Assembly: GCA_963805255.1 (NCBI GenBank)
Contig: CAWDTK010000019.1
Span: forward strand, 600,603 to 664,602
Length of the DNA stretch: 64,000 bases
Source: Bog-532 sp963805255
Lineage (GTDB): Bacteria > Actinomycetota > Actinomycetes > Streptosporangiales > Streptosporangiaceae
Direction: 5' to 3'
Shown here piece by piece: positions 9,286 through 19,219 of this stretch. Within the stretch, counting starts at the first letter, position 1. Every line of letters begins with the position of its first letter. The notes under the pieces were generated by a model that worked only from the letters and a program-made list of their open reading frames with translations, was not told where the DNA came from and did no database searches. A program made the position numbers and the translations under genes.

Positions 9286-10298
9286 GTGCGTGCCCCTACG
9301 GGTGCGGCCGGATTGGCAGGCGGCTCGGCGGTCGGGTCGTCTCCGGGCAGCTGGACGCCGCACGCGCGGAGCAGCCAGGACAGCGGCGCCCCCGGGTCGT
9401 CGGCCCGGTCGGCCGCCACGTCCTGCGACGCGACGGTGAAGAACCTGACCTCGGCGAACTCGCGCTGCGTGGACACGACGAGGTTGTACATCCCGACCCT
9501 TTTCAGCCATGCGGCGATGGATCCGGATCCGGTCGGCAGCTCCAGCCCGGTCTTGCGCAGCAGGTCGATGTCGCGGACGGCGCCGGTCCCCTCGGGCAGC
9601 GGCCGCTCGCAGCGCTTGCAGACTGCGGTGAGGTGCCACGCGGCGCGGGAGGCCATCATGGGGATGTGCGTTCCGCACGCGCAGCGGCGGGTGATCAGGC
9701 CCAGCCGGCTCGGCCGGACGTCATGGTGCAGCCGTGCGCACCCGGGGCAGCGGTACGCCGGCCACTCGGTCATGTGAAAGCAGTGCATGCACGGCGCCTG
9801 GGCGTGCCGTGTCGTGCGCCGGTGCCGTTCCGCGCTGCGCATGACCGCCTCTGCCGCGCCGAAGATCACCATGTTGCCACCGGCGACGCCGGTGGTGACC
9901 AGCCAGTACACCCCGTAGCAGAACCAGGCGGACAGGCCACCCACGAGCAGGAAGTAGATGACGGTGACGGGGATGGGGAAGAAGATCCACCAGACGAGCC
10001 TTTTGCCGTGCTGGCCGCGGAAGAACGCGTCCCGCGGCCACCTCCAGGTCCTGAGGTAGTTCTCGTGGAGGTTCTTTCGTACCTCGGCCAGGTCCACGAT
10101 GGCTTGCCGGACCGGGTAGTACGGCCAGGCCAGGTCGGGCGGGAACTGGCCGGCGCCGACGGGCGCCGCCTTAACCCGCATGTCCTGGTAGTCCTGCGGC
10201 GTGACCAGGACGGGCGATTGCACCAGGCCCTGGTGGAGAACGACCAGGTACAGGGCCACCCCGAAGACGACGGGCAGGCTGGAGATCAGGGCACTCAT
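9282..10298 (-). CDS. membrane protein with double zinc-ribbon-like Cys cluster
   Basis: The 338-residue product starts 2 nt after the GAP1 stop (TGACCATG). It has an N-terminal transmembrane helix (about 5-25), then a helical hairpin (about 100-135). A Cys-rich part follows near 170-240 with pairs 'CMHC', 'CPGC', 'CACG' and 'CKRC', the layout of two zinc ribbons. The C-terminal 90 residues are soluble and end in a Pro/Ala-rich tail. Its place directly behind GAP1 suggests it is the membrane-bound component or effector of the system, but the sequence shows no catalytic site. Confidence 0.7.
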   Translation of the reverse strand: MSALISSLPVVFGVALYLVVLHQGLVQSPVLVTPQDYQDMRVKAAPVGAGQFPPDLAWPYYPVRQAIVDLAEVRKNLHENYLRTWRWPRDAFFRGQHGKRLVWWIFFPIPVTVIYFLLVGGLSAWFCYGVYWLVTTGVAGGNMVIFGAAEAVMRSAERHRRTTRHAQAPCMHCFHMTEWPAYRCPGCARLHHDVRPSRLGLITRRCACGTHIPMMASRAAWHLTAVCKRCERPLPEGTGAVRDIDLLRKTGLELPTGSGSIAAWLKRVGMYNLVVSTQREFAEVRFFTVASQDVAADRADDPGAPLSWLLRACGVQLPGDDPTAEPPANPAAPVGART

Positions 10299-10300
10299 GG

Positions 10301-11900
10301 TCACCCGCCGTCCCGCGTGATCCACCTGAGGCCGTTCTTGGGTGCGAAGACGGCCTCCCATGTCTCGTGCAGATCGGGTTTTAGTCGCCGTCGCACCTCG
10401 ACCCGCCACCTGTCACGGTCATGCTTGCCCAGCGCCGCTTTCCACTCGCGCAGGCCGCTCGCCGTCATGTCGTGGCACTTGCTCTGCAGCCGGGGGTTGG
10501 CCAGACACCAGACGGCCCACACGGCCCGGCCGACCTGGTTGGCCTCGGTCAGTCCGCTGGCCCACCGGTCCACCAGTGCCCCGGCGAGGTCGGACCTGAG
10601 TGACGCCATCAGTGCCCCGCCCAGATCCGTGCGCTGGCTGTCCAGGCAGGCCATCAGGATGTCGCCCAGCCGTATCTTGACGACGGCGCGGTCGCCCCGA
10701 GCGACCAGTTCGATCGTCTCCTTGAGGTAACGGTCGCTGTTGACGATCCGGGGGCTGCGGGCCCGTTCGGCAAATTCGCGTACGTCCTTGTCCGCCTCCA
10801 GCAGCTTGGCCAGCCGCGGGGTGGCGGGTTTCCAGCCGTGCCGGTCCAGGTCGGCGAGCATCTCCAGCAGGCGCCGGTCCGGCTTCTTCGCCGTCCGCTC
10901 CAGCCATTCGGACGCAAACGCGGCCGGACAGCCAGCTGAACAACGGGCCTGGGTCGGGCAACGGGTCGTCGGGGCGAGTGAGGGCCCAGCTAGTGAACAG
11001 CGCGTCGGTGCCGCCTGGCCAGGCGCCCCCGCCGATCTCCTCGGCCAGTTCCATGGCGTCGACGATGTCGTAGGGATCGCAGTCCGCGGTCAGCCGGCCG
11101 ATCAGGAAGGCCGCGCGCTCGCTGACCGGCGCGTCGTCGGCGGTGCAGGCCGTGGCGTCCAGGACGAACACGTCGCCGGCCCGGCCCGGCCCGAGCTGCG
11201 GGTTGAGCTCCGCCGGCGCGGCGACGACGCGCTGCACCGCGCGCAGGGGGGCGTTGCTGAAGACCTTGCGGGAGATGCCGAGCGCCCGGCGCTCGGGCAG
11301 CAGCAGCGTCGCGGCTACGATCCAGGTCATCGCCTCTTCCGCATCGTCCGTCACGATCACGGCCCGCGGGCCCGCCGGATCCTCGAGCACACTGAGCAGG
11401 CGGCTCAGAACCGGGCCCCGCTCCGGGCGTTCGCCTATCCAGCCGGTGACTGCGTCCAGGGTGAGCGGGCCCGGCTCCGGGCTCTCCTTGAACTGGGGGC
11501 AGTCCCGCGTCTCCCAGGGCCCGGCCCGCCACAACGGCGATCGCCACAGCTGGGCCGGGCGGATGGTGCCGTACAGGTCCGGGTCATGGGTCAGCAGGCA
11601 GTCAGCCAGGTGGTTGCCCGGGCGGCCGCCGGTGGCCTCTTTGCCCAGGTACCGGCTCTGCGCCGTCCCGTAACCGGCGCCGCTGGCGTGCGCGAACCCG
11701 AGCGGGAAATCCTCGGCCTCCCGCCGCTGCACGATCCAGGCGTTCTGCGCCTCGTACAGCAATATGCCGACCGCGAGCTCGGACTGGGCGGGGTCCACCC
11801 CTGACGACTCGGCCTGCACCTGGAATCCGCCGCCGCCGCCGCGGCCCGTGCCGGGAGGGCAGTCGGTATACAGCAGCCGGTCATAGGCATCAGCCGTCAT
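10301..11900 (-). pseudogene. GAP1-type (GTPase-associated protein 1) protein, one frame break
   Basis: The N-terminal region ('YDRLLYTDCPPGTGRGGGGG', 'FPLGFAHASGAGYGTAQSRY', 'HLADCLLTHDPDLYG', 'RPAQLWRSPLWR') matches the GAP1-N2/M families that co-occur with GTPases in actinobacteria. At about 10915 the frame changes: 'DPGPLFSWLSG' should continue as 'AAFASEWLERTAKKPDRR' and on to the stop at 10301. Removing one G from 'CCGGCCGCG' restores a 532-residue protein. ATG 11900 overlaps the stop of the GTPase remnant (ATGA), which fixes this start over the more upstream one at 11936. The family is thought to be a regulatory partner of a GTPase; no enzymatic motif is visible. Confidence 0.75.
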
Positions 11901-12112
11901 GCCGACCGCACTGTTCCGGCCTTGGACAGCAGCCACCGCACGGGGTCCTCGATCCGGTGCGGCTGGACCCCGCCCGCGGCCACCTTAGAGCTCGCGTAGT
12001 CCGGCTCGGCGCCGAGCGCGGACACGCCGAAGTAACGGTAGTCCGATTAGTTGTGCCGCAGTTGCGTGTCGATGTTCTCGGCGTGCCACTCGTGCAGCAG
12101 CGCCGACAACTC
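11897..12112 (-). pseudogene. C-terminal remnant of a GTPase-system protein
   Basis: Reading through two in-frame TAA codons (12113-12115 and 12047-12049) gives 'ELSALLHEWHAENIDTQLRH' and 'SDYRYFGVSALGAEPDYASS' followed by 'IEDPVRWLLSKAGTV'. This resembles the end of the GTPase encoded just before GAP1 in related operons, including the 'YFGVSALG' segment typical of a G-protein SAL motif. The P-loop part is absent: the sequence jumps from the FN3 gene straight into this tail, so most of the gene has been deleted. Its stop still overlaps the GAP1 start. The family assignment rests on memory and position. Confidence 0.5.
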
Positions 12113-13959
12113 TTACGTCAAGATTATGCGCTCCGACGCCGAACCGCCCTGGCCCTTCGGGACGATCATCGCCGGCCAGGTCACCCGGACGCGGATCGCC
12201 CCGCCCGACTCGATGACGCGGGCGGTCAGCTTCGGAACCGGCCTGGCCTCCGCCCGCGGGGCTACGCTGATCTGCTCGGCCGCCGAACGCAGTTCGGCGC
12301 CGCCTGGGCCGCGGTAGACCGCCACGACCTCGAAGTGCTGCATCTTCCCCTCGGCCAGTCCGGTGACGTGACAGCTGTTGCCCGTCACCGGCTCTGGCGC
12401 CGGCGGGCCCGTATCCGACGTGCGCGTCACCCGGACCGCCGCGTCCGGGCGCGCGGACCAGTGCAGCGAGATCGTGGCCGGCCCGACCTCGGCCTTGAGC
12501 CGCGTCACCGGCGGGAGCAGCGTGACGGCGACCTTCGCGGGACGCGACGGCGGTCGGCCCTGGCCCTGCGCGAACACGCCGTACTGCACCGGGCGCGCTA
12601 CGGGGACGCGCGGGTCGGAGCAGGTGCCGCCCTTACCTTCGTCCACCGGATCACCGTCGGTGGAGGCGGCAGGCGGACGCAGTTGCGTCCTGCGGACGAC
12701 GTAGCCGGTGTCCTGGTCGTGCCCGGGTCCAGGCCGCCAGAACAGCTTTACCTCGGCGCCGGCCTCGGCGCGCAGGTCCTCGGGCGGCGCGAACTGGAGC
12801 GTGGCGAGTACTGAGGCGGCATCGTCGGCGCTGATCAGCGCTGCGTCCTTGAGTAGTGTCTCGGCGCGGGCCTCGTCCGGAGCGAGGGCCGCCGCCCTGG
12901 CCTGCTCCAGCAGCTCGTCGAGACGCTGCTGCGCGGCTTCGGCTCGCGGCAGCGCCTCCGTGGCCATGTCTGAGCCGGCCGTCAGGATCTGCGCGGCCGC
13001 CCTGCCTTCCCGCAGCTGCCCCGCGTCGAGCAGGTGGATCACCTTGTCCAGGCCGGTCGTCGTCGTCGCGGTGAGCCGTTCCGCGAGCAGGACCGCGATG
13101 ACGGCGGCGTCCCGGGCCGACACCCCGATTTTTTCCAGCATCGTCCTGGCCGACGTGGACGTCGGCGCGCCGCTGACGGCTTCTACCAGGTGGTAGAGCG
13201 CCACGTCGCGCAGCTTGACCCCGTCGCTGTCCGCCTGTCGCAGGATGCGCAGCGCCCGCATCCGCGCGTTGTCGGCCCCGGACGCGCCGCGCTTCTCGAC
13301 CTCGTTGCCCTGTTTCGCCACCGCCACGGTGTCTAGCCGCTTGCTCTTGCCGCCGGCGCACTCGTACCGCTCGACGATGCTGAACGACCCCGAGCCGGGG
13401 TGGACGAGTTCCGGGACCGAGGCCGCCCCGCACTCTTCCATGTCCCGGACCAGCTGCCCGAAGCTGGGGATCGGTGCCGCGTCGGGCAGCGAGACATCTT
13501 TGCCGATCACGGTGAGGCCAGCCCGGCTGGCTGCTTCCCCGGCCTGAGCCGAGGTCAGGCGCCCGCTGGCGGCGCACTTGCCGAGGGTCCCGCTGGTCAC
13601 GACGCCCAGCGAGCTGTAGTTCTGCTTCAGGTCCTCGGCCACGCCCTGAATCGACGACTCGGCCGCCGCATCACGTTCCGCCTGCTGCCGCTGCCACCAC
13701 GCGCTGGACTCGAGCCTCGTGCCGGGCCGGCGGGCGAGCATCTCGTCCTGGGTCCGGCACCACTTGGCGACGCCGGACGCGCGGGAGTTCCCTCGGCAGA
13801 TCCTGTTCCAGTAGCCACGGACCGCCTTGACCTGGGCGGCGATCTCCGCATCGCTGGCCGGGAGCGTGATCGCGTACCGCTCCATCAGGTCCTCGGGGTT
13901 GGTGCGTTGCGGCGATGCCTGATGAGAAATTCCTCGTACCGCTTCTCGTCGAACTGCAT
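12113..13959 (-). pseudogene. Hsp70-partner protein with C-terminal FN3-like repeats, frame-broken and 3'-truncated
   Basis: The start reads 'MQFDEKRYEEFLIRHRRNAP' from ATG 13959, 7 nt after the Hsp70 stop. One base is missing near 13897; the other frame then gives 'PEDLMERYAITLPASDAEI' and runs to 12113. The first 330 residues are mostly helical with conserved Cys/Trp; residues about 375-600 form beta-rich repeats ('ATISLHWSARPDAAVRVTRT', 'HFEVVAVYRGPGG') of fibronectin III character. The protein ends abruptly at 'GSASERIILT', just where the deleted GTPase begins, so its last domain is probably lost too. Likely role: client or adaptor of the adjacent Hsp70. Confidence 0.65.
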
Positions 13960-13966
13960 GGCCCGG

Positions 13967-15690
13967 CTACGTGCTCAGGGCCAGGCTGGCGACGTTGGCC
14001 TTCGCCTCGGCCAGCTGCTCCCCGGACAGAACGCTGATCCGGACCGACATCTTGAGCTCCTTGCCGCTGGTCGGCTCGACGGCCACCAGGCTGACAGTGC
14101 CTTCCGCGTCGACGCCCATGGTGATGTCCACGGGTGATCCGGCGGGCAGGGCGAACGGTGCCAGGCCCTCGATCACCCCGGCGTCGTCGACGCGGTGGTT
14201 GGCCGACAGCGCCCGGTCGGGGAGGGCGCCGGCCTGCTCCCAGATCTCGATTCCGATCGACTCCTGGTAAGCGACCGCCGTGCTCGGCGTGAACTTCCCG
14301 GCCTGGTAGGGCAGCTGGGTCTGAGCCGCGATGACGTGCTTGATGTACGACGCCCCATGGGGGTCGTCTTCCCAGTTCGGCTTGCTGGTGTCCAGGAGCT
14401 TGATGCCCACCGCCTTCGGCAGCACGTTGACGACCGTCTTCTTCGCGAACTTCTCGACCTGCTCCTCGGTCAGGCCGGTCCGCTCGGCGACGACCTGGAC
14501 GGCCTCGGACGTAACCGGGCCGGGGACCAGCCTGGCCGCGGGGTCGGCGGCGGTGTCCGCGGACTGGCCGCCCTCGGCGGCGGACTCGACGAAGCGAACG
14601 GTCTGGCCGGCTGCGTACAGCGCCGCGCCCTTGGCCACGGCCAGGTTGGGGTCGGCGAGCTTGGGGTTCCAGGGGTAGTTCTGCTTGAGCCGTTCGGCCA
14701 CGGCCGGCATTCAGCTCGACCCGCCGACCAGCAGCAGCTCGCTGATCCTGCCCCGGACCCCGGGGTACAGCTTGTCTGCTTCCTCGAGCGTCCGCTCGGT
14801 GATGCGGATCGTTTCCTCGAGCAGGTCGGCGGTCATCTCCTCGAACTGCCTGCGGGTCACGGTGATCTTGACCGCGGTGCCCGTCTGCCGGTGGATTATC
14901 GTCTTGGACTCGGCCTTGGACAGCGCCTGCTTGGTGTTCTCCGCCAGTAGCCGCAGCTCCTGCAGCACTCCCTCGTCGTCCAGGATCGAGTCATCGCCGG
15001 TTTGCTCGATGGTCTGCTCGACGATGTAGTCGAACAGCTTCTTGTCCCAGTCCGCGCCGCCCAGGATGTGGTTTCCGCCGACCGCGAGGACCTCGATGGT
15101 GTCCTCGGTCATCTTGATCAGGCTGATGTCGAACGTGCCGCCGCCCAGGTCATAAACCAGGAACGTGGTCCCGTCCGCGCTGCCGGTCATCCCGTAGTGC
15201 AGGGCGGCCGCGACCGGTTCAGGGACGATCCCGATGACCTTCAGGCCGGCGATCTCCCCGGCCTTTCTGGTGGCGTCCTTCTCCAGCAGGCCGAAGTAGG
15301 CCGGCACGGTAATCACCACCTCGTGCACGGCCCGCTGGGTGGCCTCGGCCGCGTCCTTGGCCAGCGCGCCCAGGATCAGCGCGGAGATGGACGGCGGCGT
15401 GTACTCCTTGCCGAAGAAGGTCCGGCTGTAATCCTTGGCGCCCATCTCCCGCTTGATCAGCGAGACCAGCTGCTCAGGGGAGACCCCGGCCGATTCCCTG
15501 GCGACCTTGCCCACCACGACGTTGGTCTCGCTCTCGAAGAACACCACCAACGGCGTCGTGTCATCGCCGTAGCTGTTCCGGGTGACCGCCGCCGGCTGGT
15601 CTCATCGATGCAGGCCACCACCGAGTAGGTGGTGCCAAGGTCGATGCCGAAGTAGCTCTGACCGCAGAGGGTAGTAGAGTAACTACTCAA
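13967..15690 (-). pseudogene. Hsp70 (DnaK-like) ATPase, one indel plus one nonsense codon
   Basis: The N-terminus has the phosphate-1 signature 'YFGIDLGTTYSVVACIDE' from a TTG start near 15690 (no clear Shine-Dalgarno). A base is missing near 15600; in the next frame 'VTRNSYGDDTTP', 'VPAYFG', 'GIVPEPVAAALHYG', 'LVYDLGGGTFDISL' (phosphate-2) and 'LLLVGGSS' (adenosine motif) follow. There an in-frame TGA (14711-14713) replaces the Arg of GGSSR, after which 'MPAVAERLKQNYPWNPKLAD' continues in the same frame. The substrate-binding part is short, ending at 13967. Restored length is 574 residues. This is a specialised Hsp70, not the housekeeping DnaK: no dnaJ or grpE lies nearby, and it heads the GAP1 operon. 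Confidence 0.8.
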
Positions 15691-15765
15691 AGTGATCGAT
15701 GCTGCAGGGGTCGCCGGGACGTCAGGGGACGCGAACCTCGCAGTGCTGTGTGAGCCGGGGGGACC

Positions 15766-17136
15766 ATGCAGGAGGGACCAGAGCGTGCGGGGGCGGCTGT
15801 GCGGTCGCCGGCCGCGGTAGGAACGGCTCAGCGAGGGGCCTCGCCGGTCGGCGTGGTGGCGGAATGTGATGTCGCCGAGGGCATCCCGGAGATCTGCGGG
15901 CCGCGGGCGGGCGTGCAGGCGCTGGTGCTGGTGCGGGTGTTCAGCGAGCCGGTCGCCATGCTGGCCGAGACGCTCCCGGCTGGAGGCATGCGCCCGGGCG
16001 AGCTGGCCCGGGCCATCGTGCGTGAGTGCGGCCCCCAGCTGCGGGACCGGTTCACCGAGTGCGGTCTGACCTGGGACGGCGAACTGCCGCTTGACGGCCT
16101 CCGCCCGCCGCGGACGCCGGGTTTCGTGGCCAGCCGCGAGCGGGTGATGCGGGACGGCCCGCAGATGACGATCGCGGTGTGTACCCGTGACCGGCCCGAC
16201 CGGCTCGCCACTTTGCTGGCCTCCCTGCGTGCCCAGGAATACCCGCGCATGCGGATCCTGGTCGTGGACAACGCGCCGCCGGATGACCAGGCCCGCCAGG
16301 TGGTCCTGGCCGCCGGGCGTGAGCCCGGTCCGGACCTGGAGTACGTGGTCGAGCCCCGGCCCGGGCTCTCGTGGGCGCGTAATCGCGCCATCGAGGCCGC
16401 CGACGGCGAGGTGATCGCCTTCGCGGACGACGATGAGCGCTGCGACCGGTGGTGGGCGGCCGAGCTGGCCCGTGGGTTCGTCGAGGTGCCCGCGGCGGAC
16501 GCGGTCGCCGGCATCATCGTGCCCGGTGAGCTCGTGACCGAGAGCCAGGCGCTGTTCGAGGCTTACAGCGGAGTGCGGCGGGGCCGCGGGTTCACCCGCG
16601 CGGTGTTCTCTCCCGCGACCGCCAGCCAGCAGAGCCCGCTGTACCCCCTGCCGCCGTTCGGCGCCGGCGGCAACATGGCCTTCCGGCGGGGGGCGCTGGC
16701 GCGGATCGGCGGGTTCGACAACGCGCTGGGGGCCGGGACGGTGACCCAGGGCGGTGAGGACACCGCGGCGCTGAGCATGCTCCTGCTGGCCGGCGGCACT
16801 GTCGTGTACCAGCCGTCCGCTATCGTCCACCACTACCACCGGCGGGACTACGCCGCGCTGCGCCGGCAGCTGACTGGCTATGGACGCGGGCTGACCGCGT
16901 TCTATACAGGCCTGCTGGTGCGCCGACCGGGTTACGCGGCCGAGCTGGTGCGGCTCGCCGGGCAGGCCGGCCGGTACCAGCTGTCGCGGCGGGGCCAGCG
17001 GCTCGATGAGCTGGGTGAGGACTACCCGCGCGACCTGCTGCGGGCCAGCCGCATCGGGTTGCTGCAGGGCCCGTTCAGCTACGCCTCCGCCTGGGTGCAC
17101 GCGCAGCGCCTGCGCCGGGCCGGCCCTAAACAATGA
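15766..17136 (+). CDS. GT2 glycosyltransferase with N-terminal extension
   Basis: This 456-residue protein has a GT-A domain from about residue 155 ('MTIAVCTRDRPDRLATLLAS'), a metal-binding 'IAFADDDERCDRWW' near 220, 'GAGGNMAFRRGAL' near 300 and the acceptor/base motif 'GGEDTAAL' near 327. Residues 1-150 are an extra domain ('VLVRVFSEPVAMLAETLPAG', 'LARAIVRECGPQLRDRF') also present in the second GT2 of this operon. GT2 enzymes of this type add sugars from NDP donors on the cytoplasmic face. ATG 15766 follows 'GGGGGGACC'. It is the first gene of a six-gene chain, divergent from the Hsp70 operon 75 bp away. Confidence 0.85.
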   Translation: MQEGPERAGAAVRSPAAVGTAQRGASPVGVVAECDVAEGIPEICGPRAGVQALVLVRVFSEPVAMLAETLPAGGMRPGELARAIVRECGPQLRDRFTECGLTWDGELPLDGLRPPRTPGFVASRERVMRDGPQMTIAVCTRDRPDRLATLLASLRAQEYPRMRILVVDNAPPDDQARQVVLAAGREPGPDLEYVVEPRPGLSWARNRAIEAADGEVIAFADDDERCDRWWAAELARGFVEVPAADAVAGIIVPGELVTESQALFEAYSGVRRGRGFTRAVFSPATASQQSPLYPLPPFGAGGNMAFRRGALARIGGFDNALGAGTVTQGGEDTAALSMLLLAGGTVVYQPSAIVHHYHRRDYAALRRQLTGYGRGLTAFYTGLLVRRPGYAAELVRLAGQAGRYQLSRRGQRLDELGEDYPRDLLRASRIGLLQGPFSYASAWVHAQRLRRAGPKQ

Positions 17137-17954
17137 GCGACGTGGACACCGGCGGAGCGGTCGCGGTGCTCGTATATCACAGCGTCGCTGCGACGACCAC
17201 GCCGGCATTCGGGCGGCTGACCGTCGAACCGTCGCTGTTCGGCGAGCACCTGGCGGCGCTGGGGCAGGAACAGGCCGACGTGATCGCGTTCAGCGAGGTC
17301 CCCGCGGCGCTGGCCGGGCGGCGGCGGGCGGTGGCGATCACGATCGATGACGGGCTGGCGGACGCGGGGGAGTCGGCCTGCCCGGCGCTGGCCCGCCACG
17401 GGCTGACCGCGACGCTGTTCGTGCCCACCGCCTTCGTCGGGGCGACCGCGAGCTGGCTGGGCGGGGAGGAAGCCAGGCGGCCGATGCTGAGCTGGGCCGG
17501 GCTCGGGGACCTGGCCCAGGCCGGATTCGAGATCGGCTCGCACAGCGACCGGCACCTCGCGGCCGACCTCAACCCGCCCGGGCTGGTACGCCGCGATGCC
17601 CTGGCGAGCCGGGCAGAGCTGGAAAAGCATCTGGGGCGGCCCGCGCTCAGCTTCGCCTATCCGTTCGGTTACCACTCGCCCGGCGGGCGCCGCGCGGTAC
17701 GGGAGGCGGGATTCGAGCAGGCCTGCGTGGTCGGTGACCTCCCGGCCCGGGCCGGGGACGACCGCTGGGCGCTGCCGCGGCTTCAGGTCGACGGCGGCAC
17801 CACGCCAGAGGAACTGCTCGCGATGATCCGCTGGCTGCCCTCGGCGGCCGAACGGGGCTGGGCCCACCTCAAGCAGCGCGCCTGGCACGCCGGCCGGCGC
17901 CTGGGCGCCTTCGGCCCGCCGGAAGCCCGGCGGATAACGGAGATGGCCCGATGA
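17133..17954 (+). CDS. polysaccharide deacetylase (NodB-type, CE4)
   Basis: The 273-residue protein carries the CE4 motifs: 'VAITIDDGLADAG' near residue 70 (the catalytic and metal Asp pair), 'EIGSHSDRHLAADL' near 133 (the two metal-binding His) and 'FAYPFGYHSPGGRRAV' near 173. These metal-dependent enzymes remove N- or O-acetyl groups from glycans. No signal peptide is present, so it would act on lipid-linked precursors in the cytoplasm or be released in another way. It overlaps both neighbours by 4 nt (ATGA), tying it to the glycosyltransferases. Confidence 0.85.
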   Translation: MSDVDTGGAVAVLVYHSVAATTTPAFGRLTVEPSLFGEHLAALGQEQADVIAFSEVPAALAGRRRAVAITIDDGLADAGESACPALARHGLTATLFVPTAFVGATASWLGGEEARRPMLSWAGLGDLAQAGFEIGSHSDRHLAADLNPPGLVRRDALASRAELEKHLGRPALSFAYPFGYHSPGGRRAVREAGFEQACVVGDLPARAGDDRWALPRLQVDGGTTPEELLAMIRWLPSAAERGWAHLKQRAWHAGRRLGAFGPPEARRITEMAR

Positions 17955-19219
17955 GCCGGGATACCGCCGTCGTCAGCCGGTCAGCACCCGCCGGGCCGGC
18001 CGGGCTGCGCACCCCGGTGCTGGTCGCCGTCATCGGTGTCGCGGAGCCGATCGGCGCCCTGGACTGCACGCGCCCGGTGGCACCGCCCTACATCGCGGCG
18101 TGGATCCTGGCGTGCCGCTCGGGCCGCCCGCTGGGCAGCGTTCAGATAGCGGTGACCGGCACGATCATCACCGCCAGCGAGCTGGAGCGCGAGCTGCGTG
18201 CCCAGCTCGGTGCGGCCTGGGCGGGCCGCCCGGCTGGTGAGGCGGTGACGCTGGCGCGGGCAAGCGTCGTCGTGCCCAGCAACTTCGCGCGGCCGGACCA
18301 ATTGCGCCGCTCCGTGCAGCGGCTGACCGAGCTGGATCACCCGGACTTCGAGGTGATCGTGGTCGACAACCGGCCCGCGGGTGCCCCGGCGGCCGACATC
18401 CCCGGGGCCCGCGTCGTCCGCGAGCCGCGGCCGGGGATCTCTGCGGCCCGGAACCGCGGGATCGCGGCCGCGACCGGTGAGGTCATCGCCTTCACCGACG
18501 ACGACGTGGTGGCGGACCGCCGCTGGCTGCGGGCGCTGGGCGGGCGGTTCGCGCACCAGCCCGAGCTGGCCGCGGTGACCGGCCTGGTGGTGCCGCTGGA
18601 GCTGGAGACACCGGCCCAGGCGCTGTTCGAGCAGTCCGGCAGCGGCCTGGACCGCGGCTTCGTGCCGCTGACGTTCGAGCGGGCCGGGCGGTTCACGGTC
18701 CGGCGCCGGGCACCTGGCAGCGAGCGGACTGGCTCGCTGTACGAGACCGGTGAGTTCGGGCTCGGGTCGAACATGGCGTTCCGGACCGCGGCGCTGCGCG
18801 AGGCCGGCGGCTTCGACCTGGCCCTTGGCACCGGTACGCAGGCCCGGGCGGGCGAGGACCTGGCCATGCTCATCGAGCTGCTGGCGTCCGGGCGGCGGAT
18901 CGGCTACGAGCCGGACGCGATCATCCAGCACTCCCACCGCACCACCATGCAGGAGCTGGAACGGCAGATCCGCGGCTATGGCGTCGGCCTGACCGCGATG
19001 CTGACCGCCATCACGCTGCGCGACCCACGGCACGCCCTGGGGCTGGCCGCGATCGTGCCCAGGTGGCTGCGGTCCCTGGGCGACCCGGCCTCCGCCAAGC
19101 AGGTGCACCGGGCCGAGGACTACCCCGCCGCCCTGGCCCGGGCGGAGCTGCGGGGCATGATCGCCGGGCCGGCCGCCTACCTGCGCTCCCGGCGATTCCA
19201 GCGGCAGTGGCCGCAATGA
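17951..19219 (+). CDS. GT2 glycosyltransferase, paralogue of the first in the operon
   Basis: 422 residues. An N-terminal extension of about 100 residues ('PYIAAWILACRSGRPLGSVQ', 'TASELERELRAQLGAAW') resembles that of the GT2 two genes upstream. The GT-A domain begins at 'ARASVVVPSNFARPDQLRRS', with 'VIAFTDDDVVADRRWLRA' near 180, 'GLGSNMAFRTAALREA' near 273 and 'ARAGEDLAMLIELLA' near 300. The shared extension and motif spacing suggest an ancient duplication, with the two enzymes perhaps adding consecutive sugars. ATGA overlaps at both ends. Confidence 0.85.
   Translation: MSRDTAVVSRSAPAGPAGLRTPVLVAVIGVAEPIGALDCTRPVAPPYIAAWILACRSGRPLGSVQIAVTGTIITASELERELRAQLGAAWAGRPAGEAVTLARASVVVPSNFARPDQLRRSVQRLTELDHPDFEVIVVDNRPAGAPAADIPGARVVREPRPGISAARNRGIAAATGEVIAFTDDDVVADRRWLRALGGRFAHQPELAAVTGLVVPLELETPAQALFEQSGSGLDRGFVPLTFERAGRFTVRRRAPGSERTGSLYETGEFGLGSNMAFRTAALREAGGFDLALGTGTQARAGEDLAMLIELLASGRRIGYEPDAIIQHSHRTTMQELERQIRGYGVGLTAMLTAITLRDPRHALGLAAIVPRWLRSLGDPASAKQVHRAEDYPAALARAELRGMIAGPAAYLRSRRFQRQWPQ

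Noticed and set aside
15457..17208. 583-codon minus-strand frame
   Set aside because: Only its last part, the Hsp70 N-terminus, is real. The rest is antisense to the first GT2 gene.
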